This document shows, one piece after another, positions 46,486 to 55,509 of a stretch of 64,000 nt of DNA (the first letter of the stretch is position 1; each line of letters starts with the position of its first letter). The stretch comes from Micromonospora phaseoli (GTDB lineage: Bacteria > Actinomycetota > Actinomycetes > Mycobacteriales > Micromonosporaceae). Position numbers and translations under genes: made by a program. Where the stretch lies: assembly GCF_900109115.1 (NCBI RefSeq), contig NZ_FNYV01000001.1, positions 943,003-1,007,002 on the forward strand, given 5' to 3'. The notes beneath the pieces were generated by a model. The model worked only from the letters and a program-made list of their open reading frames with translations. It searched no databases and was not told where the DNA came from.

Positions 46486-49103
46486 CACATCTCCTCCTCG
46501 GGTCCACTACCAGCCTGGCCTATCGCGTGCCGCTGCGGGCGGCGGGTCGCCCGCAGGATCAGTCCGGGCAGCACACTGATCATGGCGCAGGCGAGCAGGT
46601 CCCGGACGCTCAGCGGCTCGGTGCCGAGCAGGTCCCGTAGCGGCGCCAGCAGCACCCCGGCGACCTGCAGCAGCGCGGAGACGACCACCGCGAGGGGCAG
46701 CGCCAGGTTGCCCCGCCGCGCACCCGGCGGTCTGGGCGCGCGAACCGCCAGGGCCACCCCGAGCTGGGCCAGGCCCAGCACGATGAAGACCACCGACTGC
46801 CAGGGTCGGTCCCACGCGACGGCGAGCACACCCGCGCCGAGCGTCACCGCCGAGATGAGCGCGCCGCCGATCAGGATGTGCCAGCCGAGCCCGGCGCCGA
46901 GCACCGACTCCTGCGGTGAGCGTGGCACCCGGCGCAGGGTGCCCGGCTCGGCCGGCTCGGCGCCCAGGGCGACCCCCGGCACGCCGTGGGTGAGCAGGTT
47001 GATCCAGAGGATCTGCGCCGGCAACAGCGGCACGGCCATCCCGAACAGTGGGCCGAGCAGCATCACCGCGATCTCGGCCACGCCACCGGAGAGGGCGTAG
47101 CGCAGGAAACGGCGGATGTTGTCGTAGATCCGCCGGCCCTCGCCGATCGCGGTGGCCACGGTGGACAGATCATCGTCGACCAGTACCAGGTCCGCCGCCT
47201 GCCGGGCCACCTCGGTGCCGCCGCCCATGGCCACGCCGATGTCCGCCCGGCGCAGCGCCGGCGCGTCGTTGACGCCGTCGCCGGTCATCGCCACCACGTG
47301 CCCCTGGGCCTGCATCCCGGCGATGATGTCGAGCTTCTGCTCCGGCTGGGTACGCGCGAACACCCGCGCCGCCGGGGGCGCGTCGGCGGGATCGCCGTCG
47401 TCGCCGCGCACCACCGGATCGCCGGGCTGCCAGATGCCCAACTGCTCGCCGATGGCCGCTGCGGTCGCCGGATGGTCCCCGGTGATCAGCACCAGCCGGA
47501 CGCCGGCGTCGGCGAAGCCCTCGGCGATGTCCCGTGCTCCGGCACGCAGCGGGTCGCCGACGGCGATCAGGCCCAACGGGCGCAGTCCCTCGGGGTGGGC
47601 GGGATCGGTCGGCGGGCTGTCCACCAGGGCCGCCGCCAGTGCCAGCACCCGTAGACCGTCGCCGGCCATCCGGTGCGCGGCGGCGCTCAGGGCGGCCAGC
47701 TCGTCGGCGTCGGCGTCGAGCAGTGGTGCGGTGAGCACACTTTCCGGGGCGCCCTTGCACACCACGAGGTAGCGGCGGTCGCAGGAGCGGTGCACGGTGG
47801 TCATCCGGCGCAGCTGCTGGTCGAAGGGGTGCTCCGTCATCCGGGGCCAGGCGCTGCGGGTGGTCTGGGGGTCCAGGCCGCACCGGGCGGCGAAGGCCAC
47901 CAGCGCTGCCTCCAGCGGGTCACCCACGGCACTCCACCGGGGCCGTTCGTCGGTCGGCGGGGCGAGCGTCGCGTCGTTGCAGAGCAGCCCGGCTCGGGCC
48001 AGCCGGCGCAGCTCGTCCGGCACGGCGATCGGGGTGCCGTCGCGGTGCACGTCGCCGTGTGGTGCGTAACCGGTGCCGGTGACTCCGAAGCTCCCGCCGT
48101 CGGCGGTGACCGCGTGCTGCACGGCCATCCGGCCCTCGGTGAGGGTACCGGTCTTGTCGGAGGCGATCACGGTGACCGAGCCGAGCGTCTCCACCGCGTG
48201 CAACCGGCGGGGGATCGCCCGGGCCGCGGCCATCCGGCGGGCGCCCAGGGCGAGAGCCAACGTCACCACCGCCGGCAGCGACTCGGGCACCGCGGCCACC
48301 ACCAGGCTCACCGCGGTGACCGCCATGTCGACCAGCGGCCGGCCGCTGAGCACCCCGACGACGAAGACCAGCCCGGACAGGAGCACGGCGGCGAGCCCGA
48401 GGACCCGGCCGAGCCCGGCGAGCCGGCGTTGCAGCGGGGTGGCCGTCGGTCTGGTGGTGGCGGCCAGGGTGGCGATCCGGCCGAGCGCGCTCGCCGTGCC
48501 GGTGCGGACCACCGTGCCGGCGGCCCGACCGGTGGTCACCACGGTGCCGGCGCTGGCCTCCTCACCGGCGGCGCGGGTCACCGGCACCGACTCGCCGGTC
48601 AGCGCCGACTCGTCCAGGTGCAGCCGGTTCGCGTCGTGCAGCAGCAGGTCGGCCGGGACCACGTCGCCGGCCTCCACCCGGACCAGGTCGCCACGGACCA
48701 GGTCGGCGGCGGGCAGCACCACGTCACGGTCGTCGCGGACCACCCGCGCGGTCGGCGCGGCGAGCTGGTCGAGCGCGGCGATGGCCCGGTCGGCCCGTAC
48801 CTCCTGCACCACGCCGATCGCGGTGTTGACCGCGACGACGAGCAGGATCACCGCCGTGTCCGGGTAGTCCCGCAACGCCGTGGTGACCACGGCCGCGGCC
48901 AGCAGCAGGGCGACCAGCGGATCGGTGAGCTGGCGCAGCACCCGGGTGGCCAGGTGCCGGCGCGGTGGCGGCGCGGTGGCGTTCGGCCCGTCGACCCGCA
49001 GCCGGTGGGCGGCCTCGGTCGAGCTGAGCCCGCCGCTCGGTCCCGCTGTCAGCGTGACCTCCGTGGGTGTGGTCCCGCCCGCGACCTGGACCTGTCCGGC
49101 CAC
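46485..49103 (-). CDS. P-type cation-transporting ATPase (P2 type)
   Basis: 872 aa. An N-terminal cation ATPase domain (STEAAHRLRVDGPNA) precedes actuator LHLDESALTGESVPV and an M4 motif AAVPESLPAVV (PESLP for PEGLP). The phosphorylation site is SDKTGTLTEG. KGAPESVL and MTGDGVNDAPALRRADIGVAMG follow, and then a C-terminal transmembrane block (LLTHGVPGVALGAEPAE onward). This is the Ca/Mn/Na-type group that includes mycobacterial CtpF; the exact ion is not clear. The start is uncertain: GTG 49103 is chosen because similarity begins just after it. The stop overlaps the next gene. Confidence 0.9.
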   Translation of the reverse strand: MAGQVQVAGGTTPTEVTLTAGPSGGLSSTEAAHRLRVDGPNATAPPPRRHLATRVLRQLTDPLVALLLAAAVVTTALRDYPDTAVILLVVAVNTAIGVVQEVRADRAIAALDQLAAPTARVVRDDRDVVLPAADLVRGDLVRVEAGDVVPADLLLHDANRLHLDESALTGESVPVTRAAGEEASAGTVVTTGRAAGTVVRTGTASALGRIATLAATTRPTATPLQRRLAGLGRVLGLAAVLLSGLVFVVGVLSGRPLVDMAVTAVSLVVAAVPESLPAVVTLALALGARRMAAARAIPRRLHAVETLGSVTVIASDKTGTLTEGRMAVQHAVTADGGSFGVTGTGYAPHGDVHRDGTPIAVPDELRRLARAGLLCNDATLAPPTDERPRWSAVGDPLEAALVAFAARCGLDPQTTRSAWPRMTEHPFDQQLRRMTTVHRSCDRRYLVVCKGAPESVLTAPLLDADADELAALSAAAHRMAGDGLRVLALAAALVDSPPTDPAHPEGLRPLGLIAVGDPLRAGARDIAEGFADAGVRLVLITGDHPATAAAIGEQLGIWQPGDPVVRGDDGDPADAPPAARVFARTQPEQKLDIIAGMQAQGHVVAMTGDGVNDAPALRRADIGVAMGGGTEVARQAADLVLVDDDLSTVATAIGEGRRIYDNIRRFLRYALSGGVAEIAVMLLGPLFGMAVPLLPAQILWINLLTHGVPGVALGAEPAEPGTLRRVPRSPQESVLGAGLGWHILIGGALISAVTLGAGVLAVAWDRPWQSVVFIVLGLAQLGVALAVRAPRPPGARRGNLALPLAVVVSALLQVAGVLLAPLRDLLGTEPLSVRDLLACAMISVLPGLILRATRRPQRHAIGQAGSGPEEEM

Positions 49104-49305
49104 CGTTCGCCCCCGCCCTACCCTGCGGGCCCGCCTCCTGCGGCCCGTCCGGTTCCAGCCTCGCCCCTTGCGGTGATCCCCGGCAGGGGCGATCCGCCCG
49201 CGGCCCGGGACCAACGGCCCTGCCGGCCGACTCGTGCCGTCGTCGTCCCCGCGCCGGCGCCGCCGGCGGCCGATCCGGCCACCGACGGCGACGTGGCGTA
49301 CCGGA

Positions 49306-49746
49306 TCAGCGCTCGACGACCAGCCGGTGGGCCCGTAGCAGCCGGGCCCACCAGGGGCGCGCCGCCCGGGGACCCGGTGCGCGCGGGCCACGGAAGCTGA
49401 CCCAGCCGCCCGGACCCATGGTCAGGCTGGAGACCGCGGGCGGCCGCTTCCGGCCCAGCACCACCACGCCGGCGCTGACCAGCCCGACCGCCAGCACGCC
49501 GGCCGTGGCGGCCAGCAGCCGGTCCGGATCGGGCAGCGGACGGTACCGGAGGCGCCCGCCGTGGGCCACGAACACCCCGACCGGACGTCCGTCGCGGATC
49601 ACCGGCACCAGTGCGGTCGGTGGCGTACCGGGCAGCTCCAGCACCGGTCCGACCGCCGGCACCGGTGCCGGTTGAGGCGCCGCCTCGGGAGCCGGCCGGG
49701 GCGGCACCAGCGGCATCGGCCCGGTGGCGTTGAAGATCGCGGTCAT
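49306..49746 (-). CDS. hypothetical membrane protein in the ppdK cluster
   Basis: 146 aa, no family recognised. A Pro/Ala-rich N-terminus (about 1-45) is followed by a short globular segment (PTALVPVIRDGRPVGVFVAHGGRLRYRPL). One transmembrane helix (LLAATAGVLAVGLVSAGVVVLG) comes next, then a basic cytoplasmic tail. ATG 49746 has AGGAGGT eight bases upstream, overlapping the ppdK stop region, so it is cotranscribed with ppdK. The P-type ATPase follows after about 200 bases. Confidence 0.65.
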   Translation of the reverse strand: MTAIFNATGPMPLVPPRPAPEAAPQPAPVPAVGPVLELPGTPPTALVPVIRDGRPVGVFVAHGGRLRYRPLPDPDRLLAATAGVLAVGLVSAGVVVLGRKRPPAVSSLTMGPGGWVSFRGPRAPGPRAARPWWARLLRAHRLVVER

Positions 49747-49758
49747 CTCGGGTACCTC

Positions 49759-52419
49759 CTATCGAGCGTCGGAATCGGCGCAGGCACGGGCCACGGCGGC
49801 CCGGCCGGCGGCCAGCCGGGCGATCGGCACCCGGTACGGCGAGCAGGAGACGTAGTCGAGCCCGGCCCCGGCGAAGAACTCCACCGACTCCGGGTCACCG
49901 CCGTGTTCGCCGCAGACGCCCACGGTCAGCTCCGGTCGGGCGGCCCGGCCCTCGGTCACGGCCAGCCGGACCAGCCGGCCCACCCCGGCGGCGTCGAGGG
50001 TCTCGAACGGTGACGTCTCGACGATGCCCCGGTCCAGGTACTCGCCGAGGAACGAGCCCTCCCCGTCGTCCCGGGAGAACGCCCAGGTGGTCTGGGTCAG
50101 GTCGTTGGTGCCGAGGGAGAAGAACTCGGCCTGGCCCGCGATCGGGCCGGCGGTCAGCGCCGCCCGCGGCGTCTCGACCATCGTGCCGACCGGGATCGAC
50201 GGCGCACCGGGCACGCCGGCCAGCACGGTCGCCACCTCGGCCCGCACGGCGGCCAACTCCCGGACGTCCACGACCAGCGGCACCATGATCTCTGGGCGCG
50301 GGTCGCCGCCCTCGGCCACCCGGCACGCCGCCGCCTCCGCGACGGCCCGGACCTGCATCGCGAACAGACCGGGCACCACCAGACCGAGTCGCACCCCGCG
50401 CAGGCCCAGCATCGGGTTGCTCTCCTGCATCCGGCGTACGGCGGCCAGCAGCACGGCGTCCCGTCCCGGGTCCTGCCCGAGCGCCTCGGCCCGGGCCACC
50501 CGCGCGGACAACTCGGGCAGCGGGGGCAGGAACTCGTGCAACGGCGGGTCGAGCAGTCGGATGGTGACCGGGAGGCCGTCCATCGCGGCCAGGATCGTCA
50601 CGAAGTCCTCCCGCTGCAACGGCAGCAGCTCCGCCAGCGCGGCGGCCACCTCGTCCGGCCCGTCGGCCAGGATCAGCCGCTCCACCAGGGCCCGGCGTGC
50701 GCCGAGGAACATGTGCTCGGTGCGGCACAGCCCGACGCCGGCGGCGCCGAGCGCCCGGGCCCGCGCCGCGTCGGCCGCGGTGTCGGCGTTGGCGCGTACG
50801 CCGAGCCGCCGTACCGCGTCGGCGTGGCGCAGCAGCCGGTCCACGGCGGCGACCAGGCGGTCGGACTCCGGCGCCAGCTCACCGGCGAGGTAGCGGGTCA
50901 CGGGGGAGGGGCGCACCGGCACCTCGCCGAGGTAGACCCGACCGGTGGTGCCGTCGATGGAGATCACATCACCGGCCCGGACCGTTGCGCCGCCGACGCG
51001 GAGTTCGCCGCGCTCCGCGTCGACCTCCAGCGCCTCCGCCCCGCACACGCAGGTCCGACCCATACCCCGGGCGACCACCGCGGCGTGCGAGGTCTTGCCG
51101 CCCCGGGCGGTGAGGATCCCGGCTGCGGCGATCATGCCCGGCAGATCGTCCGGGCTGGTCTCCCGGCGGACCAGGATGACGGGCCCGTCCGCCGCCGTCG
51201 CGGCGGCGCTGTCGAAGACGACCCGACCGGCGGCGGCACCCGGCGAGGCGCCGACTCCGACGGCCAACGGTTCGCCGACGGCGTCCGAGTCGAAGGCGGG
51301 GAACATCAGCTGGGCCAGCTGCGCCCCGGTGACCCGGGTCAGCGCCTCGTCCCAGCTGATCAGACCCTCGTCGGCCAACTGCGCGGCGATCACGAACGCC
51401 GCCGCCGGGGTGCGCTTGCCGACCCGGGTCTGCAGCATCCACAGCCGGCCCTGCTCGATGGTGAACTCCACGTCGCACAGATCCCGGTAGTGCCGCTCCA
51501 GGGTGGCCATGATCCCGGTGAGCCGGCGGTAGCTGGCCGGGTCGATCCGGGCCAGGTCGTCCAGCCCCACCGTGTTGCGGACCCCGGCCACCACGTCCTC
51601 GCCCTGAGCGTCGGCCAGGTAGTCGCCGTACACGCCGGGCGCACCGGTCGCCGGGTCACGGGTGAACGCCACGCCGGTGCCCGAGTCCGGGCCTCGGTTG
51701 CCGAAGACCATCGCCATCACGTTGACGGCGGTGCCGAGGTCGTCGGGGATGTGCTCGCGGCGCCGGTAGAGCACCGCCCGAGCGGCGTTCCACGACTCGA
51801 AGACCGCCCGGATCGCCAGGTAGAGCTGCTCGTGCGGGGCCTGCGGGAAGTCGTGGCCGACCCGGTCGGCGAAGACCTTCTTGTACGTCTCGACCAGCCC
51901 GCGCAACTGCTCCGCGGTCGGACCGTCCGCTCCGGCGGTGGCCCGCAGTGCGTCCAGTTCCCGGTCGAACTCCTCGGCGGGCACCCCGTGCACCGTGCGG
52001 CCGAACATCTGGATCAGCCGTCGGTACGAGTCCCAGGCGAACCGCTCGTCGCCGCTGATCCGGGCCAGGCCCGTCACCGTCGAGTCGTTGAGCCCGATGT
52101 CCAGGATCGTCTCCATCATCCCGGGCATCGAGTACCGCCCGCCGGATCGCACGGCCAGCAGCAGCGGCTCGAACCGATCGCCGAGCCGCCGATCCAGCCG
52201 CGCCTCGATCTCCCGCAGATGGTCGTTGACCTCGTCGAACAGCCCGGCCGGCACCGATCCGTCGGCGAGGTACGCCCGACAGGCGTCGGTGCCGACGGTG
52301 AAGCCGGGCGGCACCGGCAGTCCGAGCCGGGTCATCTCGGCGAGGTTGGCGCCCTTGCCGCCGAGCAGGTCGGCCTTGCCTCGATCACCCTCGCGGAAGT
52401 CGTACACATACCTCGTCAT
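49759..52419 (-). CDS. ppdK: pyruvate, phosphate dikinase
   Basis: 886 aa. The N-terminal ATP-grasp begins YVYDFREGDRGKADLLGGKGANLAEMTRLGLPVPPGFTV. The central phosphohistidine domain has GILTARGGKTSHAAVVARGMGRTCV with the catalytic histidine. The C-terminal PEP-binding TIM barrel has AGVGLCRTEHMFL, SLGTNDLTQTTWAFSRDD and the catalytic cysteine in VGVCGEHGGDP. It interconverts pyruvate, ATP and phosphate with PEP, AMP and pyrophosphate. ATG 52419 has GGAGG upstream. First gene of a minus-strand cluster with P-type ATPase and Usp genes. This combination recurs in dormancy or hypoxia gene sets of actinomycetes. Confidence 0.97.
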   Translation of the reverse strand: MTRYVYDFREGDRGKADLLGGKGANLAEMTRLGLPVPPGFTVGTDACRAYLADGSVPAGLFDEVNDHLREIEARLDRRLGDRFEPLLLAVRSGGRYSMPGMMETILDIGLNDSTVTGLARISGDERFAWDSYRRLIQMFGRTVHGVPAEEFDRELDALRATAGADGPTAEQLRGLVETYKKVFADRVGHDFPQAPHEQLYLAIRAVFESWNAARAVLYRRREHIPDDLGTAVNVMAMVFGNRGPDSGTGVAFTRDPATGAPGVYGDYLADAQGEDVVAGVRNTVGLDDLARIDPASYRRLTGIMATLERHYRDLCDVEFTIEQGRLWMLQTRVGKRTPAAAFVIAAQLADEGLISWDEALTRVTGAQLAQLMFPAFDSDAVGEPLAVGVGASPGAAAGRVVFDSAAATAADGPVILVRRETSPDDLPGMIAAAGILTARGGKTSHAAVVARGMGRTCVCGAEALEVDAERGELRVGGATVRAGDVISIDGTTGRVYLGEVPVRPSPVTRYLAGELAPESDRLVAAVDRLLRHADAVRRLGVRANADTAADAARARALGAAGVGLCRTEHMFLGARRALVERLILADGPDEVAAALAELLPLQREDFVTILAAMDGLPVTIRLLDPPLHEFLPPLPELSARVARAEALGQDPGRDAVLLAAVRRMQESNPMLGLRGVRLGLVVPGLFAMQVRAVAEAAACRVAEGGDPRPEIMVPLVVDVRELAAVRAEVATVLAGVPGAPSIPVGTMVETPRAALTAGPIAGQAEFFSLGTNDLTQTTWAFSRDDGEGSFLGEYLDRGIVETSPFETLDAAGVGRLVRLAVTEGRAARPELTVGVCGEHGGDPESVEFFAGAGLDYVSCSPYRVPIARLAAGRAAVARACADSDAR

Positions 52420-52536
52420 GGCTGGGCCTCCACCTCGTCGTCGATGCCTCTGACCTGTTGGTAACAGTGCGGGTACTCCTCGGGGCAGGGCCGAAAGCCG
52501 ACCCGGCACGGGCCGCAGGTCCCCAACCCCGGCAGG
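52420..52536. other. divergent promoter region ppdK / acetyltransferase
   Basis: This short region separates ppdK and the acetyltransferase. I looked for a DevR/DosR-like palindrome and found none convincing; GGGCCGAAAGCC near 52484 is the only weak dyad. Confidence 0.35.
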
Positions 52537-52542
52537 TACCAT
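52537..52542 (+). promoter_or_regulatory. -10 element of a leaderless promoter (acetyltransferase)
   Basis: TACCAT (TANNNT type) ends exactly six bases before the ATG at 52549 and no Shine-Dalgarno sequence is present, so the message is probably leaderless. Confidence 0.55.
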
Positions 52543-52548
52543 CGGCCG

Positions 52549-53040
52549 ATGACCGACGACCTGCGGCTGCGCCCGGTCACCGAGGACGACCTGGTCGAGT
52601 TCTTCGTCCACCAGCTCGACCCCGAGGCCAACAAGATGGCCGCCTTCGGCAGCGAGGATCCGACCGACCGGCGGGCGTTCGCCGCGCGCTGGGTACGCAT
52701 CCTGACCGGTCCGGAGAACCTGGCCCGCACGGTGACCGTCGACGGCACGGTGGTCGGCCACGTGCTGGCCTTCCCGGTCGGCGATCGCACCGAGGTCAGC
52801 TACTGGATCGACCGGGCACGCTGGGGTCACGGGTACGCCACCCGCGCCCTGACCGCGCTGCTGCGGGAGGTTTCGCGCCGGCCGCTGCACGCGCGAACGG
52901 CGACCGACAACGCCGCGTCGCTGGCCGTGCTGCGCCGCTGCGGCTTCGTCGTCAGGGGCACCGACCGGGGGTACGCTCCGAGCCGCGGCCACGAGATCGA
53001 CGAGTACGTCCTGGAACTGCCGGCCTCACCGGGGCCCTGA
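52549..53040 (+). CDS. GNAT-family N-acetyltransferase (RimJ/RimL type)
   Basis: 163 aa. LRLRPVTEDDLVEFFVHQLDPEANKMAAF starts the fold, and YWIDRARWGHGYATRALTALLREV carries the acetyl-CoA-binding RxxGxG/A loop (here WGHGYA). ATDNAASLAVLRRCGFVVRG is the usual GNAT end. Target unknown. It appears to be transcribed without a leader from a TACCAT promoter, and the next gene has its own leaderless promoter. Confidence 0.88.
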   Translation: MTDDLRLRPVTEDDLVEFFVHQLDPEANKMAAFGSEDPTDRRAFAARWVRILTGPENLARTVTVDGTVVGHVLAFPVGDRTEVSYWIDRARWGHGYATRALTALLREVSRRPLHARTATDNAASLAVLRRCGFVVRGTDRGYAPSRGHEIDEYVLELPASPGP

Positions 53041-53065
53041 CAGCGGGGCTGACCAGGGCGGCGAC

Positions 53066-53071
53066 TACCCT
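53066..53071 (+). promoter_or_regulatory. -10 element of a leaderless promoter (YgjV-GNAT gene)
   Basis: TACCCT (TANNNT type) ends exactly six bases before GTG 53078. Same geometry as at 7537 and 52537. Confidence 0.55.
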
Positions 53072-53077
53072 CGCGGG

Positions 53078-53713
53078 GTGAACTGGCTGGAACTGGCCGG
53101 CTGGACCGGCTCGGCGATCCTGGTGTGGTCGCTGCTGCAGACGCGCATCCTGCGGTTGCGCGCCGTCAACCTGGTCGGCTGTGTCGTCCTGATCGGCTAC
53201 AACGCAGCCGTGCAGGTGTGGCCCATGGTGGGGCTCAACGTGGTGCTGGCCGTGATCAACATCTGGTACCTGCGGCGGCTGCTCGCCACCCGCCACGACG
53301 AGCAGACCTACCAGGTGGTCGAGGTGGGCGCCGACGACGCGTTCCTGGCCCACACGCTGCGGGTGCACGCCGCCGACATCGCCCGGTTCAACCCCGGCTT
53401 CCAACCGGGCCGGCTGGCCGACCACTCGGCCTTCCTCGTCGTACGCGCCGACGAGGTGGTCGGGGTGGTCCTGGTCCGCGACGCCGGCGACGGGGTCGCC
53501 CAGGTCGACCTCGACTACGTCACCCCGCCGTTTCGGGACTTCACTCCCGGTGAGTTCGTCTACCGACGCAGCAGCCTGTTCACCGACCGGGGTTTCCGCC
53601 AGGTGGTCAGCCCGCCGGGCATGATCGCCCCCTACTACCACCGGCTCGGCTTCCGGCGGGAGGGCACCTCGTTCGTGCTGGACCTGCCCACATCGACGGG
53701 GACCCGCGGGTAG
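53078..53713 (+). CDS. membrane protein: YgjV-like N-terminus fused to GNAT-like domain
   Basis: 211 aa. About three transmembrane helices (residues 5-75: NWLELAGWTGSAILVWSLLQ, VNLVGCVVLIGYNAAVQVW, GLNVVLAVINIWYL) resemble YgjV-type inner membrane proteins. From residue 80 a soluble domain resembles an acetyltransferase fold (ADHSAFLVVRADEVVGVVLVRD, VDLDYVTPPFRDFTPGEFVYRRSS, MIAPYYHRLGFRREG) but lacks a clear acetyl-CoA loop. Function unknown. The start follows a leaderless-type promoter. Confidence 0.75.
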   Translation: MNWLELAGWTGSAILVWSLLQTRILRLRAVNLVGCVVLIGYNAAVQVWPMVGLNVVLAVINIWYLRRLLATRHDEQTYQVVEVGADDAFLAHTLRVHAADIARFNPGFQPGRLADHSAFLVVRADEVVGVVLVRDAGDGVAQVDLDYVTPPFRDFTPGEFVYRRSSLFTDRGFRQVVSPPGMIAPYYHRLGFRREGTSFVLDLPTSTGTRG

Positions 53714-53837
53714 CCTCGCGGCGGGTGCCGAGCAGGCGATGATTCGCCGTCGGGGCCAGTGGGCATAGGCTCCGCTACGCCGACGGGACCTCCGTCGGCG
53801 GCGCCACCAGGCGCGGTCCACCGAGGGAGAGCCGGGC

Positions 53838-55193
53838 GTGCAGAGCTACTGGAGCCAGCTGGCCCTGGTCGGAGTCCTGATCGTGGTGAACGCGATCTTC
53901 GCGGGTAGCGAACTCGCGTTGGTGTCGCTGCGGGACAGCCAGGTCCAGCGACTGGAACGGACCGGTCGCGCGGGCCGGGTGCTGGCCCGGCTGGCCCGGG
54001 ACCCCAACCGTTTCCTGGCCACCATCCAGATCGGCATCACCCTGGCCGGCTTCCTCGCCTCGGCGGCCGCCGCGGTGTCGCTGGCCCGGCCGCTGGTCCC
54101 GCTGCTGGACGGCGTGTTCGGCCGGGCCGCCGGACCGGTCTCCGTCGTGCTGGTCACGCTGGTGCTGACCTTCGTCACCCTGGTCTTCGGCGAGCTGGCC
54201 CCGAAGCGGATCGCCATGCAGATACCGGAGCGGTGGGCGCTGCTGGTGGCCCGCCCATTGGACCTGATCGCCACCCTCACCCGACCGGCGGTCTGGGTGC
54301 TCGGCGCCACCAGTGACCTGGTGGTGCGGCTCTTCGGGCTGGACCCGAAGCCCGAGCGGGACGAGATCAGCCCGGACGAGTTGCGGGACATCGTCTCCGG
54401 CCACCACGGCTTCACCAAGGAGCAGCAGACCATCATCGCCGGCGCGGTCGAGATCGCCGAGCGCAAGCTGCGGGCGGTGCTGGTGCCGCGGCTGCAGGTC
54501 TTCTGTCTGGACAGCGGGACCACCGCCGAGGACGCCCGGCTCGTGCTGGCCGCCTCCGGGCACTCCCGCGCGCCGGTGGTACGCCACGGTGGCCTGGACG
54601 AGACGGTCGGCGTCATCCATCTGCGGGACCTGGTCGGCGTGCGGGACGACCAGCCCGTCGACGACCACGCCCGGGCACCGATGCTGTTGCCGGACTCGGT
54701 GCTGGTGGTCGACGCGCTGCGGCAGTTCAAGGCCGAGCGGCAGCACATGGCCCTGGTCGTGGACGAGCGCGGCGCCGTCGAGGGCATCGTCACCCTGGAG
54801 GACATCCTGGAGGAGATCGTCGGGGAGATCTACGACGAGACCGACCGGGACATCCGTCAGGTGATCACCGAGGCGGACGGCGCGTTGGTGCTGCCCGGCA
54901 CCTTCCCGGTGCACGACCTGTCAGACATCGGCGTGGACCTGCCCGGACGTCCGGACGGCGACTACACCACCGTCGCGGGCCTGGTGCTGGCCGGCCTGGG
55001 TCGGATTCCCGCGCCCGGCGAGCACCTCACCGTCGACGGCTGGCGACTGGAGGTCACGCTCGCCGACGACCGGGCCGTCTCCGGGGTCCGGCTGCGTCGT
55101 CCGGCCGAGGAAGAGACCTCCGCCGCGACCGATGACCAGCCGGACGAGCAGCCGACCGACGTACCCGCCGTGCTGGACGGCAGCCGCGGCTGA
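53838..55193 (+). CDS. hemolysin-family (CNNM/CorC-type) transporter with CBS domains
   Basis: 451 aa. A DUF21 membrane domain has about four helices (1-195, with [43 protein letters not shown] and FGELAPKRIAMQ). A CBS pair follows (about 210-335, AERKLRAVLVPRLQVFCLDSG to GIVTLEDILEEIVGEIYDE), and then a CorC/HlyC domain (about 350-430, GTFPVHDLSDIGVDLP, DYTTVAGLVLAGLGRIP). Family members are linked to magnesium homeostasis. GTG 53838 has GAGGGAGAG upstream, and a TAGGCT hexamer at 53766-53771 may be the -10. Convergent with the Nramp operon; the two stop codons form a small palindrome (55188-55200). Confidence 0.9.
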   Translation: MQSYWSQLALVGVLIVVNAIFAGSELALVSLRDSQVQRLERTGRAGRVLARLARDPNRFLATIQIGITLAGFLASAAAAVSLARPLVPLLDGVFGRAAGPVSVVLVTLVLTFVTLVFGELAPKRIAMQIPERWALLVARPLDLIATLTRPAVWVLGATSDLVVRLFGLDPKPERDEISPDELRDIVSGHHGFTKEQQTIIAGAVEIAERKLRAVLVPRLQVFCLDSGTTAEDARLVLAASGHSRAPVVRHGGLDETVGVIHLRDLVGVRDDQPVDDHARAPMLLPDSVLVVDALRQFKAERQHMALVVDERGAVEGIVTLEDILEEIVGEIYDETDRDIRQVITEADGALVLPGTFPVHDLSDIGVDLPGRPDGDYTTVAGLVLAGLGRIPAPGEHLTVDGWRLEVTLADDRAVSGVRLRRPAEEETSAATDDQPDEQPTDVPAVLDGSRG

Positions 55194-55194
55194 G

Positions 55195-55509
55195 TCAGCC
55201 CTCGGCCGGCTGGTCAGCTCCGGGAGGCTCCGGTAGCGGCGGGTCCAGCCGGACCCGGTGCAGTGGCACCTGCACGGTGCTGCGGCTGAGCAGCCGGGCC
55301 ATCGCCCGGATCGCCCACGGGCCGGACGGGTGCCGCTCTCCTCCGATCAGCCGTCCGCTCATCCGGCCGTACCAGTGCCGGGTGACGACCAGGTCGGTCA
55401 GTCGCAGCGGCCCGCCGGGACAGCCGCGCACCACCAGTTCCACCACCCGCCCCAGCCGCCGTCCCCGCTCGTCGTAGGCGGTCCGGCCCAGCAGCTCACC
55501 CGCTCGCAC
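55195..55509 (-). CDS. small PRC-barrel-like protein
   Basis: 104 aa. ELLGRTAYDERGRRLGRVVELVVRGCPGGPLRLTDLVVTRH is a PRC-barrel-like beta-rich segment. A Pro-rich tail follows. It overlaps the upstream PRC gene by 14 bases and is the last gene of the Nramp operon. PRC-barrel proteins in metal-transport operons may act as accessory or sensor proteins; this is inferred from position. Confidence 0.65.
   Translation of the reverse strand: MRAGELLGRTAYDERGRRLGRVVELVVRGCPGGPLRLTDLVVTRHWYGRMSGRLIGGERHPSGPWAIRAMARLLSRSTVQVPLHRVRLDPPLPEPPGADQPAEG

Noticed and set aside
47673..49400. Long plus-strand open frames opposite the P-type ATPase and ppdK (also 50536-52464)
   Set aside because: Opposite strand of genes with complete catalytic motifs; no recognisable protein features and no plausible starts.
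52420..52536. DosR/DevR-type palindrome upstream of ppdK
   Set aside because: No match resembling the GGGACT-AGTCCC type was found; the only dyad is weak.
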